This document shows positions 1-6,208 of a DNA stretch of 6,208 nucleotides, piece by piece. Origin of the DNA: Scybalousia_A sp964639765. Lineage in GTDB: Bacteria; Bacteroidota; Bacteroidia; Bacteroidales; P3. Location: NCBI GenBank assembly GCA_964639765.1, contig CAZXEN010000053.1, forward strand, positions 1 through 6,208, in the 5' to 3' direction. The stretch's first letter is position 1. Every line of letters starts with the position of its first letter. The position numbers and the translations under genes were made by a program. Below the pieces are notes generated by a model. That model was not told the origin of the DNA and searched no databases. It saw only the letters and a list, made by a program, of their open reading frames with translations.

Positions 1-1
1 G

Positions 2-70
2 CAGGAAATTACCCAAGTGGCACAAGATATTTTCAATCTTGATAATTTTTCCACACTTATTTATAAATAA
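2..70 (+). CDS. C-terminal end of a probable M16 (insulinase-family) peptidase, partial
   Basis: An open frame enters from the left edge and reads 22 codons to a TAA at 68-70. Its last residues, VAQDIFNLDNFSTLIYK, resemble the usual C-terminus of Bacteroidota M16 zinc-peptidase (insulinase/pitrilysin) proteins, where a helix of the type 'I..VA..IF' is followed by 'D.LSTLIYK'. The HxxEH zinc site would lie far upstream, outside the window, so activity cannot be judged. The gene converges on the ABC-F gene, with stop codons 78 bp apart. The call rests on pattern memory of a short tail only; another protein with a similar ending is possible. Confidence 0.55.
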   Translation, partial: QEITQVAQDIFNLDNFSTLIYK

Positions 71-148
71 CACAGGCTATAAAACACTTTTTCTTAAAGG
101 AAAGACAAAACTTGCGGAAAGAAAGGCTTGTTATACTTGTTGCAGTGC

Positions 149-1948
149 TTATTCTTCCTTTTCGGAAAGGAGCAGCCATTGCATTTCTTTTTCTTCCAGC
201 AGGGAAATGATTTCTTCTATACGCTGAGATTTCTTCTGCAATTCATCTGCGTTCAATTCTCCTTGGCTTAGTTGTTGTGTAAGGTCTGTTTTCTCCTGTT
301 CCAATAGCGGAATGTCTCTCTCTAATTCTTCTTTTTGCCGTTTTTCTTTAAAAGACAGTCGGTTTTGGTTTTTGGAGAGTTTCTTTTGTTCCTTGTAAGC
401 CGTCGCACCCTCATTTTTGTTTTGTGTCTTGTGTGCTTTCTCTTGTTTTTGCTGTTGAAGGTACTCGTGATATGGAATATAACAGTCTTTTATCTTGCCC
501 TCTTCTTCAAAAATAAAATAGTGCTCTGCAATGTTTTCCACAAAACGTCTGTCGTGAGAGACCAGCAACAGACAGCCTTTGTAGGACTTTAGGAAATTCT
601 CCAAGGTTAGCAACGAATATATGTCAAGATCGTTTGTAGGTTCGTCAAGTATCAGGAAGTTCGGATTTTGTATCAATGTTTTCAACAGATATAGCCGACG
701 TTTTTCTCCACCTGACAAAAGCGAATATGGAGAAAACTGCATCTGCTTCGGAAAACCGAATTTGACAAGAAACTCGGAAGCGCCTATGCTTGCAGTCTTG
801 CCGTTGTCGTCTGTCAGAATGTTCTCTGCAACATCTTTTATGACGTCTATGACTTTTTTGTCTTCCTTTTCCTGTAAGCCTTGTTGCATATAATAAGCAA
901 AGTCTATGCTTTGACCAACGATAACAGAACCAGAGTCTTGTTTTTCTTTACCCATAAGGATATTCAGCAGGGTAGTCTTGCCACAGCCGTTGCTTCCCAT
1001 TATGGCTATTTTGTCTCCTCGCTTAAAGTTGTAGGAGAAGTCTTTTATAAGCTGTTTTTCTCCAAAGCTTTTGGATATACTGTTGATTTCAAGTATCTTT
1101 TTGCCAATGCGTTTTTCAATAACCGAAAACTCTTCCTGCTCTTTCTCCATTTTTTGAAAGGCTTGTTGTTTGATGGTCTCAAAGTTCTCTATACGCTTCT
1201 TGCTTTTGGTACCTCTGGCTTGGGGCATACGGTTTATCCAATCCAGTTCCTTGTAGTAGAGATTGCGGGCCTTTTCCACAGAAGCTTGTTGCTGGTGCAG
1301 TTTTTCTGTCTTTTTGGTCAGGAAATAATCAAAATTGCCATGATACTTTTCTATATTGGTTTGAAAGAGTTCATATATATCCGTACAGACCTTGTCTATA
1401 AAATCCCTGTCGTGAGTTACAACAAGCAGGGTTGTATTCTTGGCTTTCAGAAAGTTCTCCAACCATTCTATCATATTTATATCCAAATGGTTCGTAGGCT
1501 CATCAAGAACATAGAAATTGCTTTGTCTGAGAAGAACTTTTGCCAAGGCTACTTTCTTCTGTTCTCCTCCGGAAAGAATATTCAAAGGACGGGAAATATC
1601 TTCCACCTTGAAAACAGACATTATTTCCCTTATCTTTGCAAGAAAAGTTTCTTTTGAGTCTTGATGGTCAAAACTTTGCATCAGTTCTTCTTCTATACTG
1701 TGCTTCTCTTCTTTCCATGTTTTTTGAGGGAGGTAAGATGCAAAGGCATTGGAGTTGAAAGTAATGAGTCCGTTATCTCTTTCTTTTTCATCAAAAAGCA
1801 TATTCAACAACGTGCTCTTACCCTCTCCGTTTCTGCCAATAAGAGCAACTTTCTGCCCGACATTGATTCCAAAAGAAAGGTCCTGGAATACTGTCTTGGT
1901 TCCAAAGCTTTTGTATAGATGTTCTACCGTTAAGATGCTTTCAGCCAT
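149..1948 (-). CDS. ABC-F family ATPase, Uup-like (two ABC domains plus C-terminal coiled coil)
   Basis: A soluble 599-aa protein with two ATP-binding cassettes and no membrane segments, as in ABC-F proteins, which act on the ribosome or translation rather than in transport. ABC1 has Walker A GRNGEGKST (38-46), signature LSGGEQ (125-130), Walker B/D-loop VLDEPTNHLD (147-156) and the switch His179. ABC2 has Walker A GSNGCGKTT (318-326), signature LSGGEKRR (411-418), Walker B ILDEPTNDLD (433-442) and His465. Both catalytic glutamates (E150, E436) are present, so both sites should hydrolyse ATP. The charged linker at about 200-290 contains ARGTKSKKRIENFE, typical of the Uup branch. Residues about 515-595 form a Lys/Glu/Gln-rich coiled coil matching the Uup C-terminal domain, which binds DNA in the E. 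coli protein. It is the last gene of the block; its ATG overlaps the preceding stop codon by one base. Exact role unknown; nothing points to an antibiotic-resistance subfamily. Confidence 0.93.
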   Translation of the reverse strand: MAESILTVEHLYKSFGTKTVFQDLSFGINVGQKVALIGRNGEGKSTLLNMLFDEKERDNGLITFNSNAFASYLPQKTWKEEKHSIEEELMQSFDHQDSKETFLAKIREIMSVFKVEDISRPLNILSGGEQKKVALAKVLLRQSNFYVLDEPTNHLDINMIEWLENFLKAKNTTLLVVTHDRDFIDKVCTDIYELFQTNIEKYHGNFDYFLTKKTEKLHQQQASVEKARNLYYKELDWINRMPQARGTKSKKRIENFETIKQQAFQKMEKEQEEFSVIEKRIGKKILEINSISKSFGEKQLIKDFSYNFKRGDKIAIMGSNGCGKTTLLNILMGKEKQDSGSVIVGQSIDFAYYMQQGLQEKEDKKVIDVIKDVAENILTDDNGKTASIGASEFLVKFGFPKQMQFSPYSLLSGGEKRRLYLLKTLIQNPNFLILDEPTNDLDIYSLLTLENFLKSYKGCLLLVSHDRRFVENIAEHYFIFEEEGKIKDCYIPYHEYLQQQKQEKAHKTQNKNEGATAYKEQKKLSKNQNRLSFKEKRQKEELERDIPLLEQEKTDLTQQLSQGELNADELQKKSQRIEEIISLLEEKEMQWLLLSEKEE

Positions 1949-1950
1949 TA
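1946..1950 (-). promoter_or_regulatory. TAATG stop/start overlap coupling the lipoprotein and ABC-F genes
   Basis: On the minus strand the stop TAA (1950-1948) of the lipoprotein gene shares its last A with the ATG (1948-1946) of the ABC-F gene. No clear Shine-Dalgarno sequence precedes this ATG. The arrangement supports translational re-initiation and fixes the ABC-F start. Confidence 0.8.
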
Positions 1951-2580
1951 GTGTCTTACTTTGTAGTCTTTGGGTTGAGAGAAAGGATAGTCGTTTTTTA
2001 TGTTTATCTTATGGTTCTTCACCTTCAGTTTTATGTTTTGCTTTTGATTGTTGAATATGGCATTTACCTCTATGGTAGAAGGGAAAGAATATTTTTCCAC
2101 CTTGGTAAGTTCTTTCTTTACAGTGCTGGAGAAGTTTGGAGAATTGAATGTAGCTTTTCTTACAGTATCCAAGAACAAAGACTGTACAAAATCAAAACTT
2201 AAAGGAATGCCTACAAATTTTGAAGCCCTGTCGTAAGAACAAGCTATATATTCTTTTTCCATCTTGTTGATAGCAAACATGGAGTCTGTAAGGCATAAAG
2301 CCCTTACTCCTTCTATTCCCAAAGAGGAAGCAGATACCCACACAATGCTGTCGTAAGCTATGCGTACCGTGGCAGATATAGGAATGCCTTTGTAAGACCC
2401 GCTGACTTTGCAGGCAAAGGTCTCAAAAGGTTTTATGCGTTGCAAAGGTGTAGTGCTGGGAGTTGCAGTTTTGGTGCTGACGGTTGAGGAGGAAAGTTCT
2501 ACAGGTTTCTTTTCGCTCTTTTTGAAAAGCGAACAGGACGCAAACATCAATACTATTAATATATATATAATCTTTCTCAT
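1948..2580 (-). CDS. DUF4292-type lipoprotein
   Basis: A 210-aa predicted lipoprotein. It starts with a short positive N-terminus (MRK), a hydrophobic stretch (residues 4-14) and a lipobox-like FASC with the lipidated Cys at 16. A Ser/Thr/Lys/Pro-rich tether (about 17-46) follows. The body matches my recollection of the Bacteroidota DUF4292 family: 'VRIAYDSIVWVSASSLGIEGVRAL' at 72-95 (read in two parts, RIAYDSIVWVS and LGIEGVRAL), then LTDSMFAINKMEKEYI (97-112), and a C-terminal region ending in the PFSQPKDY motif (199-206). I believe this family is related to the LolA/LolB lipoprotein-carrier fold, which would suggest lipoprotein or lipid handling at the outer membrane; that is inference from memory. 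The protein is probably exported by Sec and held in the envelope. The start lies 11 bp after purF and has no Shine-Dalgarno sequence, which is usual for this phylum. Confidence 0.82.
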   Translation of the reverse strand: MRKIIYILIVLMFASCSLFKKSEKKPVELSSSTVSTKTATPSTTPLQRIKPFETFACKVSGSYKGIPISATVRIAYDSIVWVSASSLGIEGVRALCLTDSMFAINKMEKEYIACSYDRASKFVGIPLSFDFVQSLFLDTVRKATFNSPNFSSTVKKELTKVEKYSFPSTIEVNAIFNNQKQNIKLKVKNHKINIKNDYPFSQPKDYKVRH

Positions 2581-2591
2581 GATATGTATTT

Positions 2592-4496
2592 TTAGTAAGA
2601 ACGTTTGTTGTTACCTTCGTACCAGTTGATAAAAGCTGTATTTACAACCTTGTTTCCTCCTGCTGTAGGGTAGTTGCCGGAGAAATACCAGTCGCCTGTG
2701 TGGTTAGGACAGGCGCTGTGAAGGTTTTCCAAACTGTTATAAACCACAACTATTTCAGCATTGCAATGTTTAGGAGTTATGAGTTCGGCTATTTTGTTTG
2801 AAATCTCTTGTGCTGTGAAAGGCTCATAGATGGCTTTGACATGATTTACTACCATTTCTATAGGAAGAGTCTCTTGTTTCTTGCACAGCTGATAGGTCTC
2901 GTCTATGATGTTTTGCATTCCTCGTTCTTTCAACAAAGCTATTGCAGCATTGAAAGCAACCATATAGCCCAAACGGGACATATCTATACCATAGCAATCA
3001 GGATAACGTATTTGAGGAGCAGAAGAGGCTACCACTATTTTCTTAGGTCCAAGCTTGTCAAGTATGGAAAGAATGCTCTGACGCAGAGTAGTACCTCTGA
3101 CTATGCTGTCATCTATAACCACAAGGTTATCCACACCCTCTTTTATCTGTCCGTATGTTACATCATAAACATGAGCAACCATATCGTCTCTTTCATTGTC
3201 CTGTGTTATAAATGTTCTCATCTTCACGTCTTTTACCACAATATATTCTCTTCTTACAGATGTAGCAAAGATTTCTTCCAATTTCTCAGGGCTTATATCT
3301 CCTTTAAGAGAGAGTATCTGAGACTTTCTCTGTTCATCAATATAATCACTGAAGGCTTTGGCTAAACCTTGAAAAGCAACGGAAGCAGTATTTGGAATAT
3401 AAGAGATGACAGTGTTTTTTATGTCTTTGTCTATAGCTTCAAGAATTTGTGGGAATATCTTTTCACCCAAGGCTTTACGTTCTCTGTATATGTCCTTGTC
3501 CGTACCACGGGAGAAATATATTCTTTCAAAAGAACATTCGTTGTATTTGTTTCCGGGAGTTTGTTTTATACGTTCCTCGGTTACGGTGCCGTCTCTTTTG
3601 ATAATCAAGGCACAACCTGGAGTAAGTTCCTTGACCTCTTCCACGTAAGCATCGAAGGTAGTCATTATGGCAGGACGTTCAGAAGCAACCACAACCACTT
3701 CATCATTCTTGTACCAGAAACAAGGCCGTATGCCGTTTTCATCTCTTGCAGCAAAAGCATAGCCGTTGCCTGTAAGACCACACATAACATATCCACCGTC
3801 AAAATGTTTTACACTTGAAGCCAAAACCTTTTGCAAGTCCATTTCATTGGAGATGTTCTCTGTTATCTGTATGTTGGATTCTTGGTTGAGCTTGTGCTTC
3901 TTGAACAAATCTTCCACTTCCTTGTCAAGAAATTTACCTATTTTTTCCAATACAATGCCTGTATCGGTTACATCCACAGGGTGTTGTCCAAGGGAGATAA
4001 GTTTGTTTAGCATATCGTCTATGTTGGTAAGGTTGAAATTACCTGCAATGAGCAAATCCCTTGTCTTCCAATTGTTTTTTCTGTGAAAAGGATGCAGGTT
4101 AGCCAAGGCGTTGCCTCCAAAAGTACCATAACGCAGATGACCCATAAACACTTCTCCAAAGAACCTCGCATTCTCTTTCAGATATTTTATATCATTGACT
4201 TTCTCTGGCTCTTTGCTTTCTATGTTTTTGTAGTCTGCAAAAACGTTTTTGAATATATCCGCTATGGCTTGTCTGTCGTTGCTCTTTTGTATATCCACAT
4301 ATTGTTTTCCCGGCTTTGTGTCAAACTTCACAGAAGCGAAGCCTGCTCCGTCCTGTCCTCTGTTATGTTGTTTTTCCATAAGCAGGTACATACGGTTTAA
4401 AGCCCATGTGTTGCCATATTTTTCCTGATAGTATTCCAAAGGTTTCAGCAATCTAAGCATTGCTATGCCACATTCGTGTTTTATGCTGTCGCTCAT
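2592..4496 (-). CDS. purF: Amidophosphoribosyltransferase (glutamine PRPP amidotransferase), long Bacteroidota form
   Basis: Catalyses PRPP + glutamine to 5-phosphoribosylamine + glutamate + PPi, the first committed step of purine synthesis, in the cytosol. The 634-aa protein has an N-terminal Ntn glutaminase domain. Cys9 is the expected nucleophile and follows MSDSIKHE, so an 8-residue propeptide must be removed after Glu8, as at the Glu-Cys junction in Bacillus PurF. Other glutaminase motifs are GHLRYGTFG (119-127, with the substrate Arg122), GNFNLTN (152-158) and TDTG with Asp178. RDENGIRPC (251-259) follows. The phosphoribosyltransferase domain carries VVIDDSIVRGTT (459-470), the PRPP-binding loop. 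The C-terminal YFSGNYP (604-610) aligns with the 'CFTGKYP' end of Bacillus PurF but lacks its two iron-sulphur cysteines. It is longer than the roughly 470-505 aa classical enzymes, with insertions at about 56-110 and 385-445. It lies 12 bp after nadE, with a weak purine-rich AAAGAGA before the ATG. Confidence 0.88.
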   Translation of the reverse strand: MSDSIKHECGIAMLRLLKPLEYYQEKYGNTWALNRMYLLMEKQHNRGQDGAGFASVKFDTKPGKQYVDIQKSNDRQAIADIFKNVFADYKNIESKEPEKVNDIKYLKENARFFGEVFMGHLRYGTFGGNALANLHPFHRKNNWKTRDLLIAGNFNLTNIDDMLNKLISLGQHPVDVTDTGIVLEKIGKFLDKEVEDLFKKHKLNQESNIQITENISNEMDLQKVLASSVKHFDGGYVMCGLTGNGYAFAARDENGIRPCFWYKNDEVVVVASERPAIMTTFDAYVEEVKELTPGCALIIKRDGTVTEERIKQTPGNKYNECSFERIYFSRGTDKDIYRERKALGEKIFPQILEAIDKDIKNTVISYIPNTASVAFQGLAKAFSDYIDEQRKSQILSLKGDISPEKLEEIFATSVRREYIVVKDVKMRTFITQDNERDDMVAHVYDVTYGQIKEGVDNLVVIDDSIVRGTTLRQSILSILDKLGPKKIVVASSAPQIRYPDCYGIDMSRLGYMVAFNAAIALLKERGMQNIIDETYQLCKKQETLPIEMVVNHVKAIYEPFTAQEISNKIAELITPKHCNAEIVVVYNSLENLHSACPNHTGDWYFSGNYPTAGGNKVVNTAFINWYEGNNKRSY

Positions 4497-4508
4497 CTTT
4501 ATCTCTTT

Positions 4509-6047
4509 TTATGATATAGGTTGTTTATAATCTGTTGTAAAACAAGTTTTGCTGTATCTTATTGCAGGTGCTTCCTGATGTCTTTTCCATTCGTTTGTTC
4601 TGAACAGATGAAGCACTCTCTTTACAAGTTCTTCCTGATAACCTTTTTTTATCAATTCCGAACAGGATAGTCCATTGTCTATATAATCTTCCAAAACCTC
4701 GTCCAATACATCATATTCTGGTAAAGTGTCGGAGTCTTTTTGGTCGTATCTCAACTCAGCAGACGGAGCTTTGTTTATGGAGTTCCAAGGTATTATCTCC
4801 TCATTGCGGTTTATCCAGCGGGCAAGCCTGTATACATCTTTTTTGTATAAGTCTCCCAAAACGCTTATGGCTCCAGAATCGTCTCCATACAGAGTGCCAT
4901 AACCTACAGCACTCTCACTCTTGTTGCTTGTATTAAGCATAGCAGCTCCTGTCTTGTTTCCTATAGCCATCACAATCATACATCTTGCTCTGGCCTGCAG
5001 GTTTTCTTCTGCTGTGTTGGGTTCTGTACCTTCAAAGACAGGTTGCATAGTCTTCAGGCTTGCTTCAAAAATGTCTTGTATAGGTATGGTGTGATATTTT
5101 ATTCCTAACTTCTGTGCAGATTGCTCAGCATCTTTTACGCTGTGGTCGGAAGAATACTTGCTTGGCATCAAAACACCAGTCACATTGTCTTTTCCCAATG
5201 CAGCCACACCAAAGACCACGGCAACGGCTGAGTCTATTCCTCCTGAAAGGCCTATAACAGCTTTCTTTATTTTGTTCTTGGCGAAATAATCCTTTAAGCC
5301 TAAGACTCCTGCCTGAAATATTTTCTCCTCGTATGCAAGGGCATTGAAACCTTTGGCTTTCATTTTGTCTGTCTCCACCAAAGCAGATGCAGTTTCAAAC
5401 ATCGGTAACTTTTCGCATACTTCTCCTCTGTCGTTCATCACAAAACTGCCTCCGCCATAAACCAAGGAACCCTCAGCACCCACTCTGTTGAGATATATTA
5501 TCTTTACCTTGTAGGCACGGGCATAGAAAGAAAGTGTTTTTATGGTCTCTTCTTTGTCATCTTTGTCAAACAACACATTGCCGCAAAGCACTATGGTTCC
5601 CACATTTATTTTTCTACTCAGGAAGTTTTCCATATCGGACAAGAATCCAAAGGCAACTTTCTCACCGTTGTAATTCACCACTTCCAGTCCATTGCCGGCA
5701 GTGAAACCTTTGTCCAATGAAGCGAGATTTCTTTTGGTGGCAAGTGAAGCAACCTCACCTTTATCCACAAAAACCAAAGCATTGTAATATAAATTCTCTT
5801 CTCCCTTGGCAATACAGCCGATAATAAAACTCTTTTTTTCATGTAGTAAAGCTTCCCCGCATAAAGATACACGTTTGTATAGATCCTTGTCTTTTACAGC
5901 ATCATACAAAGGAGAACCACACAAAGACATTTCTCCAAAAATATTCAGCACATCATCGTTGGAAGAAGACAATTGTTGCTTTATCTCCTCACTGTTGGCT
6001 TCACAATCCAAAGCCTTGGGATTGGTCTGGAACACTCTTACCCTCAT
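4509..6047 (-). CDS. nadE: NAD(+) synthetase with a degenerate N-terminal nitrilase-type glutaminase domain
   Basis: Makes NAD from deamido-NAD, ATP and an ammonia source; last step of NAD synthesis, cytosolic. Residues 1 to about 235 form a CN-hydrolase (nitrilase) domain, and about 240-512 the ATP-dependent amidation domain. The synthetase half is intact: PP-loop SGGIDS (268-273), ENLQARAR (348-355), LNTSNKSESAVGYGTLYGD (371-389) and PSAELRYDQKDSDTLPEYD (428-446). In the glutaminase half, the triad Glu (E39, FGEMSLCG) and Lys (K105, TKRNL) are present. The segment aligned with the family's 'ICED' reads FLSD (135-138), putting Leu136 (codon TTG) where the catalytic Cys belongs. The 'NASPF' motif reads GNVLF and 'NQVGG' reads NRVGA. 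I infer it uses free ammonia. Length is near the 540-aa short glutamine-dependent class. First gene of the block, preceded by a clear promoter; the ATG at 6047 matches the family N-terminus. Confidence 0.93.
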   Translation of the reverse strand: MRVRVFQTNPKALDCEANSEEIKQQLSSSNDDVLNIFGEMSLCGSPLYDAVKDKDLYKRVSLCGEALLHEKKSFIIGCIAKGEENLYYNALVFVDKGEVASLATKRNLASLDKGFTAGNGLEVVNYNGEKVAFGFLSDMENFLSRKINVGTIVLCGNVLFDKDDKEETIKTLSFYARAYKVKIIYLNRVGAEGSLVYGGGSFVMNDRGEVCEKLPMFETASALVETDKMKAKGFNALAYEEKIFQAGVLGLKDYFAKNKIKKAVIGLSGGIDSAVAVVFGVAALGKDNVTGVLMPSKYSSDHSVKDAEQSAQKLGIKYHTIPIQDIFEASLKTMQPVFEGTEPNTAEENLQARARCMIVMAIGNKTGAAMLNTSNKSESAVGYGTLYGDDSGAISVLGDLYKKDVYRLARWINRNEEIIPWNSINKAPSAELRYDQKDSDTLPEYDVLDEVLEDYIDNGLSCSELIKKGYQEELVKRVLHLFRTNEWKRHQEAPAIRYSKTCFTTDYKQPIS

Positions 6048-6072
6048 AAAAACAAAAGATTTTTTCCATTTG

Positions 6073-6102
6073 CAAAGATAAGAATATTTTTTTGTATAGG
6101 AA
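6073..6102 (-). promoter_or_regulatory. Bacteroidota-type promoter for the nadE-purF-lipoprotein-ABC-F block
   Basis: On the minus strand TATCTTTG (6080-6073) is a perfect TAnnTTTG -7 element of the Bacteroidota primary sigma factor. Upstream, TTC at 6102-6100 sits 19 bp away, one mismatch from the TTG -33 element. The spacer holds an A-tract (AAAAAAATA). Transcription would start near 6066-6068, giving a leader of about 20 nt with no Shine-Dalgarno sequence before the ATG at 6047. Predicted by pattern only. Confidence 0.68.
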
Positions 6103-6110
6103 TAATAAGA

Positions 6111-6135
6111 TTGATTTTTTAAGAAAAAACATCAA
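6111..6135. repeat. AT-rich inverted repeat upstream of the nadE promoter
   Basis: TTGATTTTTT (6111-6120) pairs with AAAAA-C-ATCAA (6125-6135), leaving an AAGA loop and one bulged C at 6130. This gives ten base pairs, nine of them A-T. It lies just upstream of the weak -33 element, so it could be a regulator site, the end of a transcript entering from the right, or chance in AT-rich DNA. No known operator consensus is recognised. Confidence 0.3.
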
Positions 6136-6208
6136 GAATTTATGGATATAAAGTTATGGGGAGTTCTATAAATTAAACAGCTAATTTTCTTTTGTTTATA
6201 TCAAAATT

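Noticed and set aside
71..148. Bidirectional terminator between the convergent genes
   Set aside because: CTTTTTCTT/AAAGGAAAG near 88-105 gives only a mismatched, G-U-rich stem without a following T-run in either direction. A short direct repeat CTTGT-TATA-CTTGT near 127-140 is not a hairpin.
881..1657. 258-codon open frame on the + strand
   Set aside because: It lies wholly antisense to the ABC-F gene, whose motifs are unmistakable. The translation is low-complexity Phe/Leu-rich with no recognisable domain.
149..1948. Antibiotic-resistance ABC-F protein (Vga/Lsa/OptrA type)
   Set aside because: The linker and the C-terminal coiled coil match the housekeeping Uup-like branch, and the context is core metabolism with no mobile element.
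2808..3365. 185-codon open frame on the + strand
   Set aside because: It is antisense to the conserved phosphoribosyltransferase part of purF, with no domain and no promoter evidence.
5675..5872. 65-codon minus-strand open frame inside nadE
   Set aside because: It lies in another frame of the nadE glutaminase region and its translation matches nothing; the nadE frame is continuous, so it is not a frameshift remnant.
6173..6208. Tail of a further minus-strand gene at the right edge
   Set aside because: An 11-codon open frame (NFDINKRKLAV then TAA) enters from the edge, but it is too short and too AT-rich to tell from chance.

Overview
The window looks like part of a Bacteroidota chromosome, most likely Bacteroidales. 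Four things support this: a TAnnTTTG-type -7 promoter element (TATCTTTG), gene starts with little or no Shine-Dalgarno sequence, a DUF4292-type lipoprotein (a family I know from Bacteroidota), and the long (634 aa) PurF form typical of that phylum. Base composition is moderately AT-rich. Genus and species cannot be read from it.

Layout: positions 2-70 (+ strand) hold what looks like the last 22 codons of an M16-type (insulinase-family) peptidase entering from the left. It converges on a four-gene minus-strand block spanning 6047 down to 149. In transcription order these are nadE (glutamine-type NAD synthetase, 512 aa), purF (amidophosphoribosyltransferase, 634 aa), a DUF4292 outer-envelope lipoprotein (210 aa) and a Uup-like ABC-F ATPase (599 aa). 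Gaps are 12 bp, 11 bp and a 1-bp TAATG stop/start overlap, so the four genes very probably form one operon. A Bacteroidota-type promoter lies 26-33 bp upstream of the nadE start, with an AT-rich inverted repeat about 30 bp further upstream. No stretch over 300 bp lacks a gene. The 78 bp between the convergent stops (71-148) shows no convincing terminator hairpin. The 161 bp upstream of nadE holds only the promoter and the inverted repeat.

How the genes relate: nadE and purF both belong to nucleotide/cofactor synthesis and both carry an N-terminal glutamine-amidotransferase domain, of different folds (nitrilase-type and Ntn-type). The lipoprotein and the ABC-F ATPase have no obvious metabolic link to them; their tight spacing suggests housekeeping co-expression.

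The most notable observation is that the nitrilase-type glutaminase domain of this NadE appears catalytically dead. The Glu and Lys of the triad are present (E39, K105), but the expected nucleophilic Cys is Leu136 and surrounding glutamine-site motifs are eroded, while the synthetase domain is intact. I see no mobile element, CRISPR array, RNA gene or evident new multi-gene system; the region otherwise reads as ordinary core genome.
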